Shown in pieces: positions 1 to 6,809 of a DNA stretch of 7,588 bases. The DNA comes from Gammaproteobacteria bacterium. GTDB taxonomy: Bacteria; Pseudomonadota; Gammaproteobacteria; UBA9214. The DNA is taken from positions 1 through 7,588 of the forward strand of contig JAOULY010000083.1 in NCBI GenBank assembly GCA_029881775.1. Reading direction: 5' to 3'. Under the pieces are notes generated by a model. The model worked only from the letters and a program-made list of their open reading frames with translations, did no database searches and had not been told where the DNA came from. Every line of letters starts with the position of its first letter. The stretch's first letter is position 1. Position numbers and translations under genes: made by a program.

Positions 1-1194
1 GCCGGTGGCTGACATTGCCCATTCCATGGCCTCCGCGCTGCCCGGCAGGTAACGCCGGTCACGGTCGACCTCATCGAGTGAGCTTATCGGCGCCGCGGCG
101 CCCAGCGTGTCCAGGTAGTTTTGCAGGTCGTACCTGAAGCGGCTGCAGAAACCGGTGGCCTGGCGCAGCCGGTCGAAGTCGGGAATGTTGAACGGGTCGA
201 CGATCACTGCACCGGCGATTTGCAGTTCTTCGATTGCCTTGTTCATGGCGCCAGTCACCTCGGGATCGGCATCGCTGCTGTCCACCAGCGCGCGCAGTAC
301 GCCGAGCCGGGCACCTTTCAGGCCATCACGCCTGAGGTAGACACTGTAGTCGGCCTTGCTGCGACCGGCGGCGGACAGGGTGAGCGGGTCGGCGGGATCT
401 GCGCCGGCAATCACCGAATAGACGATGGCGTTATCGGTCACGGTGCGCGTCAGCGGGCCGCCGATATCGCGATTCAGCAGCAGCGGGACGATGCCGTCGC
501 GGCTGGTGGCGCCGATGGTTGAGCGTATACCGACCAGCGCCAGGTGCGAGGCCGGGCCGCGTATCGAGTTCCCGGTGTCGGTGCCCATGCCGATGATGCC
601 GAAATTGGCGGCAATCGCCGACGCGGTCCCGCCGCTGGAACCGGCCGGTACCCGTTCGGTGTCATAGGCGTTACGGGTGATGCCGTGGGTCGAACTGACG
701 GTCTCGTAGGGGCTGAACGCCCACTCGGCCATGTTTGATTTGGCAAGGATGATAGCGTCGTTGTCACGCAGGCGTTTCACCATGAAGGCATCATCCGGGG
801 GCAATGATCCCTGCAGGGCGATTGAGCCGGCCTCGGTGGGCATGTCGGCGGTGTCGAAATTGTCCTTGAGGATAACCGGCATGCAGTGCAGGCGCTTCAT
901 GTCAGCACCGGCGGCAAATTTTTCATCGAGCGCCCGGGCGCGTTGCAGCGCGCGTGGATTGATATAAATGATGGCGTTGAGTCCACCGGCCTGGTTATAG
1001 GTTTCAATACGCCTGATGTAGCGCCGGGTGAGTTGCTCGCAGCTTATCCGCCGTTGCCTGATGGCCTGCTGTGCGTCCGAGATTGTCAGTTCAATGAAGG
1101 ACAGGGGATCCGGCTGGCCTTCGGGCAGCGACGTGGAGGCGCAGCCGGTAACAAGGCCAAGGGAAACAACGAGCGCGAATTTGTTGATTTGCAT
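1..1194 (-). CDS. Exported lipoprotein of the amidase-signature (AS) hydrolase family, 3' end cut by window edge
   Basis: The frame is open for 398 codons from the ATG at 1194-1192 to the left edge with no stop. The N-terminus is a lipoprotein signal: MQINK, a hydrophobic run, then lipobox LVTG-Cys18, so the protein should be lipid-anchored, in the inner or outer membrane. The Ser-cisSer-Lys triad of the AS family is visible: Lys110 in PVILKDN, Ser186 in PAGSSGG, and Ser210 in GTDTGNSIRGPAS. The 24-residue gap between the two serines is the family spacing. AS enzymes hydrolyse carboxamides; the substrate cannot be told here. AS proteins usually run about 450-550 residues, so the C-terminal part is missing. 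Asn209 sits where many members have Gly. No clear Shine-Dalgarno precedes this ATG; an in-frame TTG at 1215-1213, after a purine-rich stretch, is a weaker alternative. A terminator separates it from the pump gene, so it is probably its own transcript. A GatA role is unlikely because the protein is exported. Confidence 0.9.
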   Translation of the reverse strand, partial: MQINKFALVVSLGLVTGCASTSLPEGQPDPLSFIELTISDAQQAIRQRRISCEQLTRRYIRRIETYNQAGGLNAIIYINPRALQRARALDEKFAAGADMKRLHCMPVILKDNFDTADMPTEAGSIALQGSLPPDDAFMVKRLRDNDAIILAKSNMAEWAFSPYETVSSTHGITRNAYDTERVPAGSSGGTASAIAANFGIIGMGTDTGNSIRGPASHLALVGIRSTIGATSRDGIVPLLLNRDIGGPLTRTVTDNAIVYSVIAGADPADPLTLSAAGRSKADYSVYLRRDGLKGARLGVLRALVDSSDADPEVTGAMNKAIEELQIAGAVIVDPFNIPDFDRLRQATGFCSRFRYDLQNYLDTLGAAAPISSLDEVDRDRRYLPGSAEAMEWAMSATG

Positions 1195-1204
1195 CTGATA
1201 TAAA

Positions 1205-1233
1205 ATACCGTTCAAATCCCCTCTCCCCAACCC
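1205..1233 (-). promoter_or_regulatory. Weak candidate promoter for the amidase gene
   Basis: On the minus strand a TTGGGG hexamer (three of six matches to TTGACA) is followed after 17 bases by TATTTT (four of six matches to TATAAT), seven bases before the proposed ATG. If used, the transcript would have almost no leader, which would fit the missing Shine-Dalgarno. The matches are poor and the -35 abuts the palindromic repeat, so this is only a candidate. Confidence 0.2.
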
Positions 1234-1253
1234 TCCCCCTGAGGGGGAGGGGG
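1214..1253. repeat. CT-rich palindromic repeat, copy 1 (REP-like)
   Basis: The segment opens with AAATCCCCTCTCCCC (1214-1228). It then holds an almost perfect inverted repeat, CCCTCCCCCT (1231-1240) against AGGGGGAGGG (1242-1251). As RNA this would be about nine G-C-rich pairs with a three-base loop. Neither strand has a following T-run, so it does not look like an intrinsic terminator. A similar opening recurs at 1286-1300 in the same direction with 13 of 15 bases identical. Families of CCCTCTCCC/GGGAGAGGG palindromes are common between genes in proteobacteria; membership of such a family is inferred. Confidence 0.55.
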
Positions 1254-1277
1254 TCACGTATCGGATACCCACTCTGC

Positions 1278-1313
1278 AAAAAGAAAAATCTCCTCTCCCT
1301 TCGGGAGCGGGAG
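1278..1313 (-). terminator. Rho-independent terminator after the RND pump gene (also palindromic repeat copy 2)
   Basis: Read on the minus strand, about 45 bases after the pump stop codon, the sequence forms CTCCC-GAA-GGGAG. Outer CTCC/GGAG arms extend the stem with a mismatch or bulge. Next come a single A and a T-rich tail (five T, one C, five T; plus-strand A-run 1278-1288). This is a standard intrinsic terminator layout and would end the oxyR-side or efflux transcript before the amidase. The plus-strand start of the element, AAATCTCCTCTCCCT at 1286-1300, nearly matches 1214-1228, so the terminator may derive from a repeat copy. Confidence 0.75.
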
Positions 1314-1356
1314 TTTGTGATGCAGCAGTGAACCTGAAACTGTTCTCTTCAGGCAG

Positions 1357-4300
1357 TTATTTTTTTGCTGTTGGACGGGTGTCCGTGTCCATTTCATTTT
1401 CCAGCTGTCGATGCACGCGGTGGGGTGAGCCGGTGCGGCGCGCCAGCAGGTCGTAGGCAACCGGTACGATAAACAGCGTAAAGAAGGTCGCGGCGAGGAT
1501 GCCCGCCAGGATCACGGTGCCGATCACGACGCGCGTCTCGGTGCCGGCGCCACTGGACAACAGCAGGGGAATGGAGCCGGCGGCGGTGGTGATGCCGGTC
1601 ATGACAATCGGCCGCAGACGAATTTCCGCGGCGCCGGTCAATGCCTCGCGAAACGGCTGGCCCTGGTCGCGCAACTGGTTGGCGAACTCCACGATCAGGA
1701 TACCGTTCTTGGCGGCCAGGCCAACCAGCATGATCAGGCCGATCTGGCTGTATATATTCAGTGTCTGGTCGCTGATGAACAGGCCGAACAGTGCGCCGGC
1801 CATTGCCAGTGGCACCGTCAGCATGATGATAAACGGGTGTACCCAGCTTTCGAACTGGGCAGCAAGCACCAGGAACACAACCACGATACCGAGCAGGAAC
1901 GTAAAAATGATCGATTTACCGCTGAACTGATAGTCACGCGATTGTCCCTTGTAATCGATGATCACTTCATCAGGCAGATAATCCTTTACCATTTGATCGA
2001 GCTTCGCCAGTGCGTCGCCGAGCGACACACCGTCAACAAGATTGGCTTCCAGGGTAATCGAGCGCACGCGGTTGTAACGGTTCAGCGCAATGGAGTCGGC
2101 AAACTCCTCGAGACGGACAAGATTGCTCAACGGCACCAGCGCATTGGTGCGGGTTGAACGAACATATATATTTTCCATGTTGTCCGGTGTGCGCTGCGCA
2201 CTGCGTTCACCCTCGAGGATCACGTCGTACTCCTCGCCGTCGTCAATGTAGGTCGTCAGGCGCCGTGAACCCAGCAGGGTTTCCAGTGTGCGCCCGATGG
2301 TGTTGACACTCACGCCCAGCTCGGCGGCCCGGTCATAATCAATAATGACGCGTAGTTGCGGCTTGGTTTCCTTGTAATCCCAGTCAAGTCCGATCAGCCC
2401 CGGGTTGTCTTCCTCGATCTTGCCGGCAAGGGTGTCGCGCCATTCAGCCAGTTCTTCGTAGGTGCCACCGCCCAGCACATACTGCACCGGTTTTTGCACG
2501 CGCCCGCCGAAGCCGCTACGCATGACCGGGAAGGCGCGCACACCGGGCAGGTCGTCCAGGCGCGTGCGCACATCATCCATGATGTCCCAGGCGGAGCGTC
2601 GCTTTGACCAGTCATCGAGGACGTTAATGACAATGCCGGTATTGAAGATCTCGAAGTTGCCGAACGCGCGCGGTGCACGGACCAGCAGCCGGCTGATTTC
2701 ACCACTTTCGACCAGCGGCATCATGCGTTGCTCGATCTCGGTCATGTAGTTCGAGATATATTCATAGTTTGCGCCTTCAGGGCCGGTCACCATGAGGTAA
2801 AACACGCCGCGATCCTCCTTCGGTGTGTACTCGTCCGGTATTCGATCCAGTAACCAGAATGATGCGGCGAGTACGCCGGCAAACACCAGGCCGACCACGA
2901 TGGTGTGGCGCAGGGCGCTCTGTAGTGCACGGTTGTAGGCGGTTCGGATCCGCCTGAAGACGTGATCAACCGCGCGTGACAGGCGACCATGCTGCCTGTC
3001 TTCCGGTAGCACCTTCGAGGCCAGCATGGGTGAAAGTGACAGCGCCACGAAACTGGAGAACGAGACGGCGGCTGCCATGGTCAGTGCAAATTCCGAGAAC
3101 AGCCGTCCGATGTCGCCCTGCAAAAACGCGATGGGCACGAATACGGCGACCAGTACCACGGTGGTGGCGATAACGGCGAAGCCGACCTGGCGCGTTCCCC
3201 GGTAGGCGGCCACCAGGCGCGTCTCGCCGTGTTCCTCCATGCGGCGATGGATGTTTTCCAGCACGACAATTGAGTCATCGACCACCAGGCCGATCGCCAG
3301 CACCAGCGCGAGCAGGGTGATAATGTTCAGCGTAAAGCCCAGCACCAGCAGCACGGTGAAGGTGGCGATGAGCGAGACCGGTACCGTCACGGCGGGTACC
3401 AGCATGGCACGCATGCTGCCAAGGAACAGGTAGATGACGCCAACCACCATGGCGATGGCGATAAACAGCGTTTTGTAGACTTCCCTGATGGCGCCTTCGA
3501 CAAACACCGAGCTGTCATAACTCTGTTTGATCGCCATGCCTTCCGGCAGCGTAGCATTGATGCGGTCTTTTTCCGCTTTTGCAGCGCGCGCGACGGCGAG
3601 CGTATTGGCAGTCGATTGCTTGGTGATGCCGATGCCGACCATGGGCACACCGTTGCCGCGGAAGAACAGGCGGTCTTCTGCCGTGCCACGCACGACACGC
3701 GCCACGTCACCGAGGCGGACCAGGTAGCCGTTGTCACCGTGCGCGAGTACCAGCCGTGCGAAGTCGTCCGCATCCTTGAAGGTGCGCTCGGTACGCACGG
3801 TAAACTGCCTGAGATCGGAGTCGATACTGCCGGCCGGCAACTCGATATTTTCTGCGCGCAGTGCTGTTTCCACGTCCGTCACGGTCAGGTTGCGGGCGGC
3901 CAGTGCACTGCGATCCAGCCAGATACGCATGGCATAGACCTGTCCGCCACCGATGCGTACACGTGCCACGCCATCGAGAACGGAAAAGCGGTCTTCGAGG
4001 TACCGGCGCGCGTAATCGGTCAGCTCCGGAATGCTCATGCCTTCACCGGCCAGGTTAAGCCACATGATGACATCGTCGTTGCTGTCATCCTTGCTAATGT
4101 CCGGTGGCTCGGCCTCGACGGGCAGGTCGTCCAGGATGGTCGAGATGCGGTCGCGCATATCGTTCGCCGCATCATCGATATCGCGCTTGATGTCAAACTC
4201 GACCGTGATGCGCGAGCGTCCGTCTTCACTCACGGATGTGATATAGCGAATGCCTTCCAGCCCGGAAATACGGTCTTCGATGACTTCAGTAATCCGGCTT

Positions 4301-4479
4301 TCGACCACGTTGGCAGCAGCGCCCGGGTACTGGGTGGTGATGGATACGATGGGTGCATCGATATCCGGGTATTCGCGCAGCGCAAGGCGGTCGAAGGCGA
4401 GCAGGCCGAAGGCGATCAGCAGTAGCGACATGACTGCTGCAAACACCGGCCGGGTGACTGATATGTCAGAAAGGATCAT
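1357..4479 (-). CDS. RND multidrug-efflux inner-membrane permease, HAE1 family (AcrB/MexF-like)
   Basis: This 1040-residue protein has the usual length of the hydrophobe/amphiphile RND pumps. It should use the proton gradient to export hydrophobic or amphiphilic compounds from the periplasm or outer leaflet of the inner membrane. The N-terminus (SDISVTRPVFAAVMSLLLIAFG) is the typical first helix. The proton-relay residues are all in place: Asp401-Asp402 in GLVVDDSIVVLENI (TM4), Lys924 in GLAAKNGILIVEF (TM10), Arg954 and Thr961 in IRLRPIVMTG; these correspond to AcrB D407/D408, K940, R971 and T978. The double Asp argues for HAE1 rather than the metal-exporting CzcA type. Two large periplasmic loops follow TM1 and TM7, as expected from the internal duplication. 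The ATG overlaps the adaptor's TGA by four bases, so the two are co-translated. No outer-membrane channel gene is adjacent; a TolC-like partner must come from elsewhere. Substrate unknown. Confidence 0.96.
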   Translation of the reverse strand: MILSDISVTRPVFAAVMSLLLIAFGLLAFDRLALREYPDIDAPIVSITTQYPGAAANVVESRITEVIEDRISGLEGIRYITSVSEDGRSRITVEFDIKRDIDDAANDMRDRISTILDDLPVEAEPPDISKDDSNDDVIMWLNLAGEGMSIPELTDYARRYLEDRFSVLDGVARVRIGGGQVYAMRIWLDRSALAARNLTVTDVETALRAENIELPAGSIDSDLRQFTVRTERTFKDADDFARLVLAHGDNGYLVRLGDVARVVRGTAEDRLFFRGNGVPMVGIGITKQSTANTLAVARAAKAEKDRINATLPEGMAIKQSYDSSVFVEGAIREVYKTLFIAIAMVVGVIYLFLGSMRAMLVPAVTVPVSLIATFTVLLVLGFTLNIITLLALVLAIGLVVDDSIVVLENIHRRMEEHGETRLVAAYRGTRQVGFAVIATTVVLVAVFVPIAFLQGDIGRLFSEFALTMAAAVSFSSFVALSLSPMLASKVLPEDRQHGRLSRAVDHVFRRIRTAYNRALQSALRHTIVVGLVFAGVLAASFWLLDRIPDEYTPKEDRGVFYLMVTGPEGANYEYISNYMTEIEQRMMPLVESGEISRLLVRAPRAFGNFEIFNTGIVINVLDDWSKRRSAWDIMDDVRTRLDDLPGVRAFPVMRSGFGGRVQKPVQYVLGGGTYEELAEWRDTLAGKIEEDNPGLIGLDWDYKETKPQLRVIIDYDRAAELGVSVNTIGRTLETLLGSRRLTTYIDDGEEYDVILEGERSAQRTPDNMENIYVRSTRTNALVPLSNLVRLEEFADSIALNRYNRVRSITLEANLVDGVSLGDALAKLDQMVKDYLPDEVIIDYKGQSRDYQFSGKSIIFTFLLGIVVVFLVLAAQFESWVHPFIIMLTVPLAMAGALFGLFISDQTLNIYSQIGLIMLVGLAAKNGILIVEFANQLRDQGQPFREALTGAAEIRLRPIVMTGITTAAGSIPLLLSSGAGTETRVVIGTVILAGILAATFFTLFIVPVAYDLLARRTGSPHRVHRQLENEMDTDTRPTAKK
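4476..4479 (-). other. ATGA stop-start overlap coupling adaptor and pump translation
   Basis: On the minus strand the pump ATG (4479-4477) shares bases with the adaptor stop TGA (4478-4476). No strong Shine-Dalgarno sits at normal distance before the pump start; the best is AGGAC about 14 bases upstream. Translation of the pump therefore probably depends on ribosomes finishing the adaptor, keeping the two subunits in step. Confidence 0.85.
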
Positions 4480-5567
4480 TCGGTCTTGTTACCGTCCTGT
4501 AACGAGCGGAGCATATCGGCCAGCGTCTGGCTGCCGTCATCGATGACGCGTATGTCAACCGGTTGCCCGGGGCGCAGCTTGATATTGCCGTGTGTAACAA
4601 CCTTTTCCCCGACATTCAGGCCGTCCAGTACTTCGACTTCACCCGGACGGCGTCCGGCGATTTTGATTTCGCGCTTGACTATCTTGTTTTCGTTGCCTTC
4701 ATCGACGACGTACACATACTGACGCGTGCCGAGCGGCTGCAGTGCTTCTTCGGGGATCACCAGCGCTTGCCGCGGGTTATACAGCAACACCACCTGCATC
4801 AGCATACCGGGTTTCAGCAGCCGGTCCGGATTCGGTAGCAGGGCGCGAACGCGTATGGAGCGTGTTACCGGGTCAATGCGGCTGTCTATGGATTTGACGG
4901 TACCTTCAAAGCGACGATCGGGGAACGCGTTGGAGGTTGCAATGATATCGAGTCCCGTCTGCAGCATGCCAAGGCGCGTACCCGGCACCTGGAAATCGAC
5001 CTTCATGACGCTGTCATCGTCAATAGTCGTTACCCGGTCGCCGGGTTGCACCAGCGCACCGACGCTCAGGTCACGCAATCCGAGTACCCCGTCGAACGGT
5101 GCCTTGACCAGGCGATCTGTCAGTCGTGATTCAATGGCATTGAGCCGTGCACGTGCTGTTTCCCACTCGCGTTGGCGTTCGTCGAGTAATGATTTGGCCG
5201 CCGTGCCCTTTGCCTCGAGCGAACGAATGCGTTCGTATTGCCGGCGTGCTTCATTGACAGTGGCGCGGGCCTCTTCCAGTTGCGCGTGTTCCTCCCGGCT
5301 GGTCATTTCCACCAGTACCGCGCCACTTTTCACCCGGTCGCCGTCATCGAAATGCACGGCGCTGACCGTCTCGGTGACGTTTACGGTGAGGTTAACGGAT
5401 TCGTTGGCAGTGAGGGTGCCCAGTGCCTCGAGTTCATTGGCAAAGCTTTTGCGTTGCGCCTCGGCGGCGATGACACTCGCGGGGGCGGGGGCTGCCGCGT
5501 GGCCGGCAATGACATGGGTAGCAAGGACGTATGCCAGCGTGTAACGCGTGATGCGAAAAATATTCAT
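4476..5567 (-). CDS. RND efflux periplasmic adaptor (membrane fusion protein, HlyD/AcrA superfamily)
   Basis: This 363-residue protein bridges an RND pump to an outer-membrane channel. Residues 1 to about 26 form a Sec signal peptide (a hydrophobic core, then AGHAAA before PAPA). There is no lipobox cysteine, so it is probably a soluble or loosely attached periplasmic protein rather than a lipoprotein as AcrA is. Domains in order: barrel-sandwich (lipoyl-like) half near 55-90; a charged alpha-helical hairpin near 93-150 (HAQLEEARATVNEARRQYERI and a returning helix); the second lipoyl half with the signature VKAPFDGVLGLRDLSVGALVQPG at 154-176; a beta-barrel near 185-265 containing IDPVTRSIRVRA; and a membrane-proximal domain to the end (PEEALQPLG, LRPGQPV). 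The start is supported by AGGAG four bases upstream. It overlaps the pump gene by four bases. It lies 127 bases downstream of oxyR on the same strand, so oxyR readthrough or a promoter in the gap could both drive it. Confidence 0.95.
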   Translation of the reverse strand: MNIFRITRYTLAYVLATHVIAGHAAAPAPASVIAAEAQRKSFANELEALGTLTANESVNLTVNVTETVSAVHFDDGDRVKSGAVLVEMTSREEHAQLEEARATVNEARRQYERIRSLEAKGTAAKSLLDERQREWETARARLNAIESRLTDRLVKAPFDGVLGLRDLSVGALVQPGDRVTTIDDDSVMKVDFQVPGTRLGMLQTGLDIIATSNAFPDRRFEGTVKSIDSRIDPVTRSIRVRALLPNPDRLLKPGMLMQVVLLYNPRQALVIPEEALQPLGTRQYVYVVDEGNENKIVKREIKIAGRRPGEVEVLDGLNVGEKVVTHGNIKLRPGQPVDIRVIDDGSQTLADMLRSLQDGNKTE

Positions 5568-5571
5568 CGTG

Positions 5572-5576
5572 CTCCT
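5572..5576 (-). promoter_or_regulatory. Shine-Dalgarno of the efflux adaptor gene
   Basis: AGGAG on the minus strand lies four bases before the ATG at 5567-5565. It selects this start over an out-of-frame ATG just upstream at 5580-5578. Confidence 0.75.
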
Positions 5577-5612
5577 GCATCCAGTGTTGTTGTTAAGTGC
5601 CTGTTACGGTTG

Positions 5613-5641
5613 ATCATATCCTATTCATCGCAGACAGGCAT
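5613..5641 (-). promoter_or_regulatory. Candidate promoter for the efflux adaptor-pump operon
   Basis: In the 127-base gap after oxyR, the minus strand has TATGAT (plus 5613-5618; five of six matches to TATAAT). The hexamer ATGCCT (plus 5636-5641; three of six matches to TTGACA) lies 17 bases further upstream. A start near 5606 would give a leader of about 40 bases. The good -10 with a poor -35 would suit an activator-dependent promoter. No convincing terminator was seen after oxyR, so cotranscription with oxyR also remains possible. Confidence 0.3.
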
Positions 5642-5694
5642 TAGCCGTATGCGCGGATCCCGCCACTATCAGGCAAAGGTCTGTACTACCCGGA

Positions 5695-6633
5695 TCAGAC
5701 CCGTTTACGGCGAACAGGTTTCACGCAGGTGAATCCGCATTCGGCAACACTCTGACCGATGGCATCAATTACTTTCGGGCGGGGGTAGGAAATGCGCCAG
5801 GCCAGCGCCACGGTGCGCGTCGGGATCGGCCGGGTAAAGCGCCGGACCGCCAGCAAGCGTTGCGAGTAACGGTCTGCACCGGTCGCCGTACACGGCAGGA
5901 TGGTAATGCCAAGGCCGGACACGACCATGTGCCGGATTGTTTCCAGCGAACTGCCAACCACGGTATTGGACAAATCGCCCTCCAGTCCGGGTTTCGGCAG
6001 GCAGGCCGGGCAGGCCTCGAGCACCTGGTCGCGGAAGCAGTGCCCGGCACCGAGTAGCAGGACCGGCTCATTCTCCAGCTGTTTCGAGTTGATGAACTTG
6101 CGTTGTGTCAGCGGGTGGGCCGCGGGGAGCAGTACCACAAAGGGTTCATCGTAAAGCGGCAGCGTCAGGATGCCCTGTTCTTTGAACGGCAGCGAGATAA
6201 TAATGACATCGAGTTCACCCTGCTTGAGTTTTTCCGCCAGGACCGCGGTGAAGTTTTCCTCGATGACCAGCGGCATGTCCGGCGCATGCTTGCGCAGGCG
6301 TGGAATCAGATCCGGGAACAGGTATGGGCCGATGGTGTAGATGGCGCCGATCCTGACCGGTCCCGCCAGCTGGTCCTTGCCTTCCCGGGCGGCAAGCCTG
6401 ACGCCATCCGCCGCTTCGAGTGTGCGCTGGGCCTGTTCGATAATGCGTTCGCCGACCGGCGTGACGGTAATTTCGCTGGCCTTGCGTTCGAACAACTGTA
6501 CGCCCAGCTCCTCTTCCAGTTTCTTGATGGCGATACTGAGTGTAGGCTGGCTTACGTGGCAGGCCCTGGCGGCCCGGCCAAAATGTTTCTCATGGGAAAC
6601 GGCAACAATGTAACGCAATTCGGTCAGGGTCAT
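5695..6633 (-). CDS. oxyR: OxyR-type LysR-family hydrogen-peroxide sensor and transcription regulator
   Basis: This 312-residue LysR-type regulator has an N-terminal winged helix-turn-helix (about 1-60, FGRAARACHVSQPTLSIAIKKLEEELG) and a C-terminal sensing domain. The OxyR hallmark is exact: Cys199 in GHCFRDQ and Cys208 nine residues later, the same numbers as the peroxidatic and resolving cysteines of E. coli OxyR (305 residues). His198, Arg201 and Thr100 (YTIGPYLFP), which lie around the peroxide pocket in known OxyR, are also kept. Peroxide should oxidise Cys199 to form a disulfide with Cys208 and switch the protein to its activating form. A further cysteine, Cys211, sits three residues after Cys208. 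It is divergent from the catalase-peroxidase gene, the arrangement expected of its main target. No strong Shine-Dalgarno precedes the ATG, but the start matches the family N-terminus (MTLTELRYIVAV). LysR regulators often repress their own gene; the dyad before this start would allow that. Confidence 0.96.
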   Translation of the reverse strand: MTLTELRYIVAVSHEKHFGRAARACHVSQPTLSIAIKKLEEELGVQLFERKASEITVTPVGERIIEQAQRTLEAADGVRLAAREGKDQLAGPVRIGAIYTIGPYLFPDLIPRLRKHAPDMPLVIEENFTAVLAEKLKQGELDVIIISLPFKEQGILTLPLYDEPFVVLLPAAHPLTQRKFINSKQLENEPVLLLGAGHCFRDQVLEACPACLPKPGLEGDLSNTVVGSSLETIRHMVVSGLGITILPCTATGADRYSQRLLAVRRFTRPIPTRTVALAWRISYPRPKVIDAIGQSVAECGFTCVKPVRRKRV

Positions 6634-6653
6634 GGTGCAGGTCTGTTAGTCAT

Positions 6654-6674
6654 TAACAATCGCTATTATTGTTA
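6654..6674. promoter_or_regulatory. Candidate OxyR operator: perfect 7-7-7 dyad
   Basis: TAACAAT at 6654-6660 and ATTGTTA at 6668-6674 are perfect inverted copies separated by seven bases. LysR-type regulators bind such interrupted dyads, commonly with a T-N11-A core. It lies 20 bases upstream of the oxyR ATG, across the predicted oxyR transcription start, a position suited to autorepression. The bases are not the E. coli OxyR consensus, so assigning it to OxyR rests on position and symmetry. Confidence 0.5.
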
Positions 6675-6699
6675 TCATAAATTAGATAAATAGTATAGT
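6672..6699 (+). promoter_or_regulatory. Candidate katG promoter
   Basis: TTATCA (6672-6677; four of six matches to TTGACA), a 16-base spacer and TATAGT (6694-6699; five of six matches to TATAAT) predict a start near 6706 and a leader of about 160 bases. The imperfect -35 is expected for an OxyR-activated promoter. Confidence 0.4.
6674..6679 (-). promoter_or_regulatory. oxyR: Candidate oxyR -10 element
   Basis: The minus strand reads TATGAT here (five of six matches to TATAAT), placing the start near 6667 and giving a leader of about 33 bases. No good -35 lies 16-18 bases upstream. It overlaps the proposed katG -35 on the other strand, so polymerase could not easily occupy both promoters at once. 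Confidence 0.35.
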
Positions 6700-6730
6700 T
6701 GTGCCTATGCTCACCAGCAGGTAATCACAA

Positions 6731-6755
6731 ACGGGTCGGTGACGGGCCGATTCGT
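6731..6755 (+). other. Hairpin in the katG leader
   Basis: ACGGGTCGG (6731-6739) can pair with CCGATTCGT (6747-6755) in RNA, including two G-U pairs, around a seven-base loop. No T-run follows, so it is not an intrinsic terminator. It may be a structural element of the long leader or chance. Confidence 0.3.
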
Positions 6756-6796
6756 CAATGGCACTGTTTTCGTGGTTTGTTTGAAGCGGGCAGGGT

Positions 6797-6809
6797 ATGT
6801 TGCGAACAT
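6797..6809. other. Short palindrome in the katG leader
   Basis: ATGTT-GCG-AACAT is a perfect five-base dyad with a three-base centre, about 60 bases before the katG start. It could be a small operator or RNA hairpin. At this length chance is a real possibility. Confidence 0.25.

Noticed and set aside
121..522. Plus-strand open frames at 121-522 and 886-1203
   Set aside because: They lie antisense to the amidase gene, whose triad and lipoprotein signal are clear. They have no supporting motifs.
1333..1353. CCTGAA/TTCAGG hairpin just after the pump stop codon
   Set aside because: It is a six-pair stem with a nine-base loop and no T-run after it on the minus strand. The hairpin at 1278-1313 is a far better terminator.
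3616..4425. A 269-codon open frame on the plus strand opposite the pump gene, and a 272-codon one at 4726-5544 opposite the adaptor
   Set aside because: Both are antisense to strongly supported genes with family motifs along their whole length. GC-rich coding DNA often leaves long open antisense frames, and the predicted proteins show no recognisable domain or ribosome site.
6658..6676. Fur-box-like sequence in the oxyR-katG gap
   Set aside because: Only about 11 of 19 bases match the GATAATGATAATCATTATC consensus, which is little more than expected from an AT-rich tract.
6690..6708. ATAG and CTAT tetranucleotides as a canonical OxyR site
   Set aside because: ATAG at 6690 or 6695 and CTAT at 6705 are separated by 11 or 6 bases, not the 7 of the consensus, and the flanking half-sites at 11-base steps are absent. 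Kept only as weak supporting signs.
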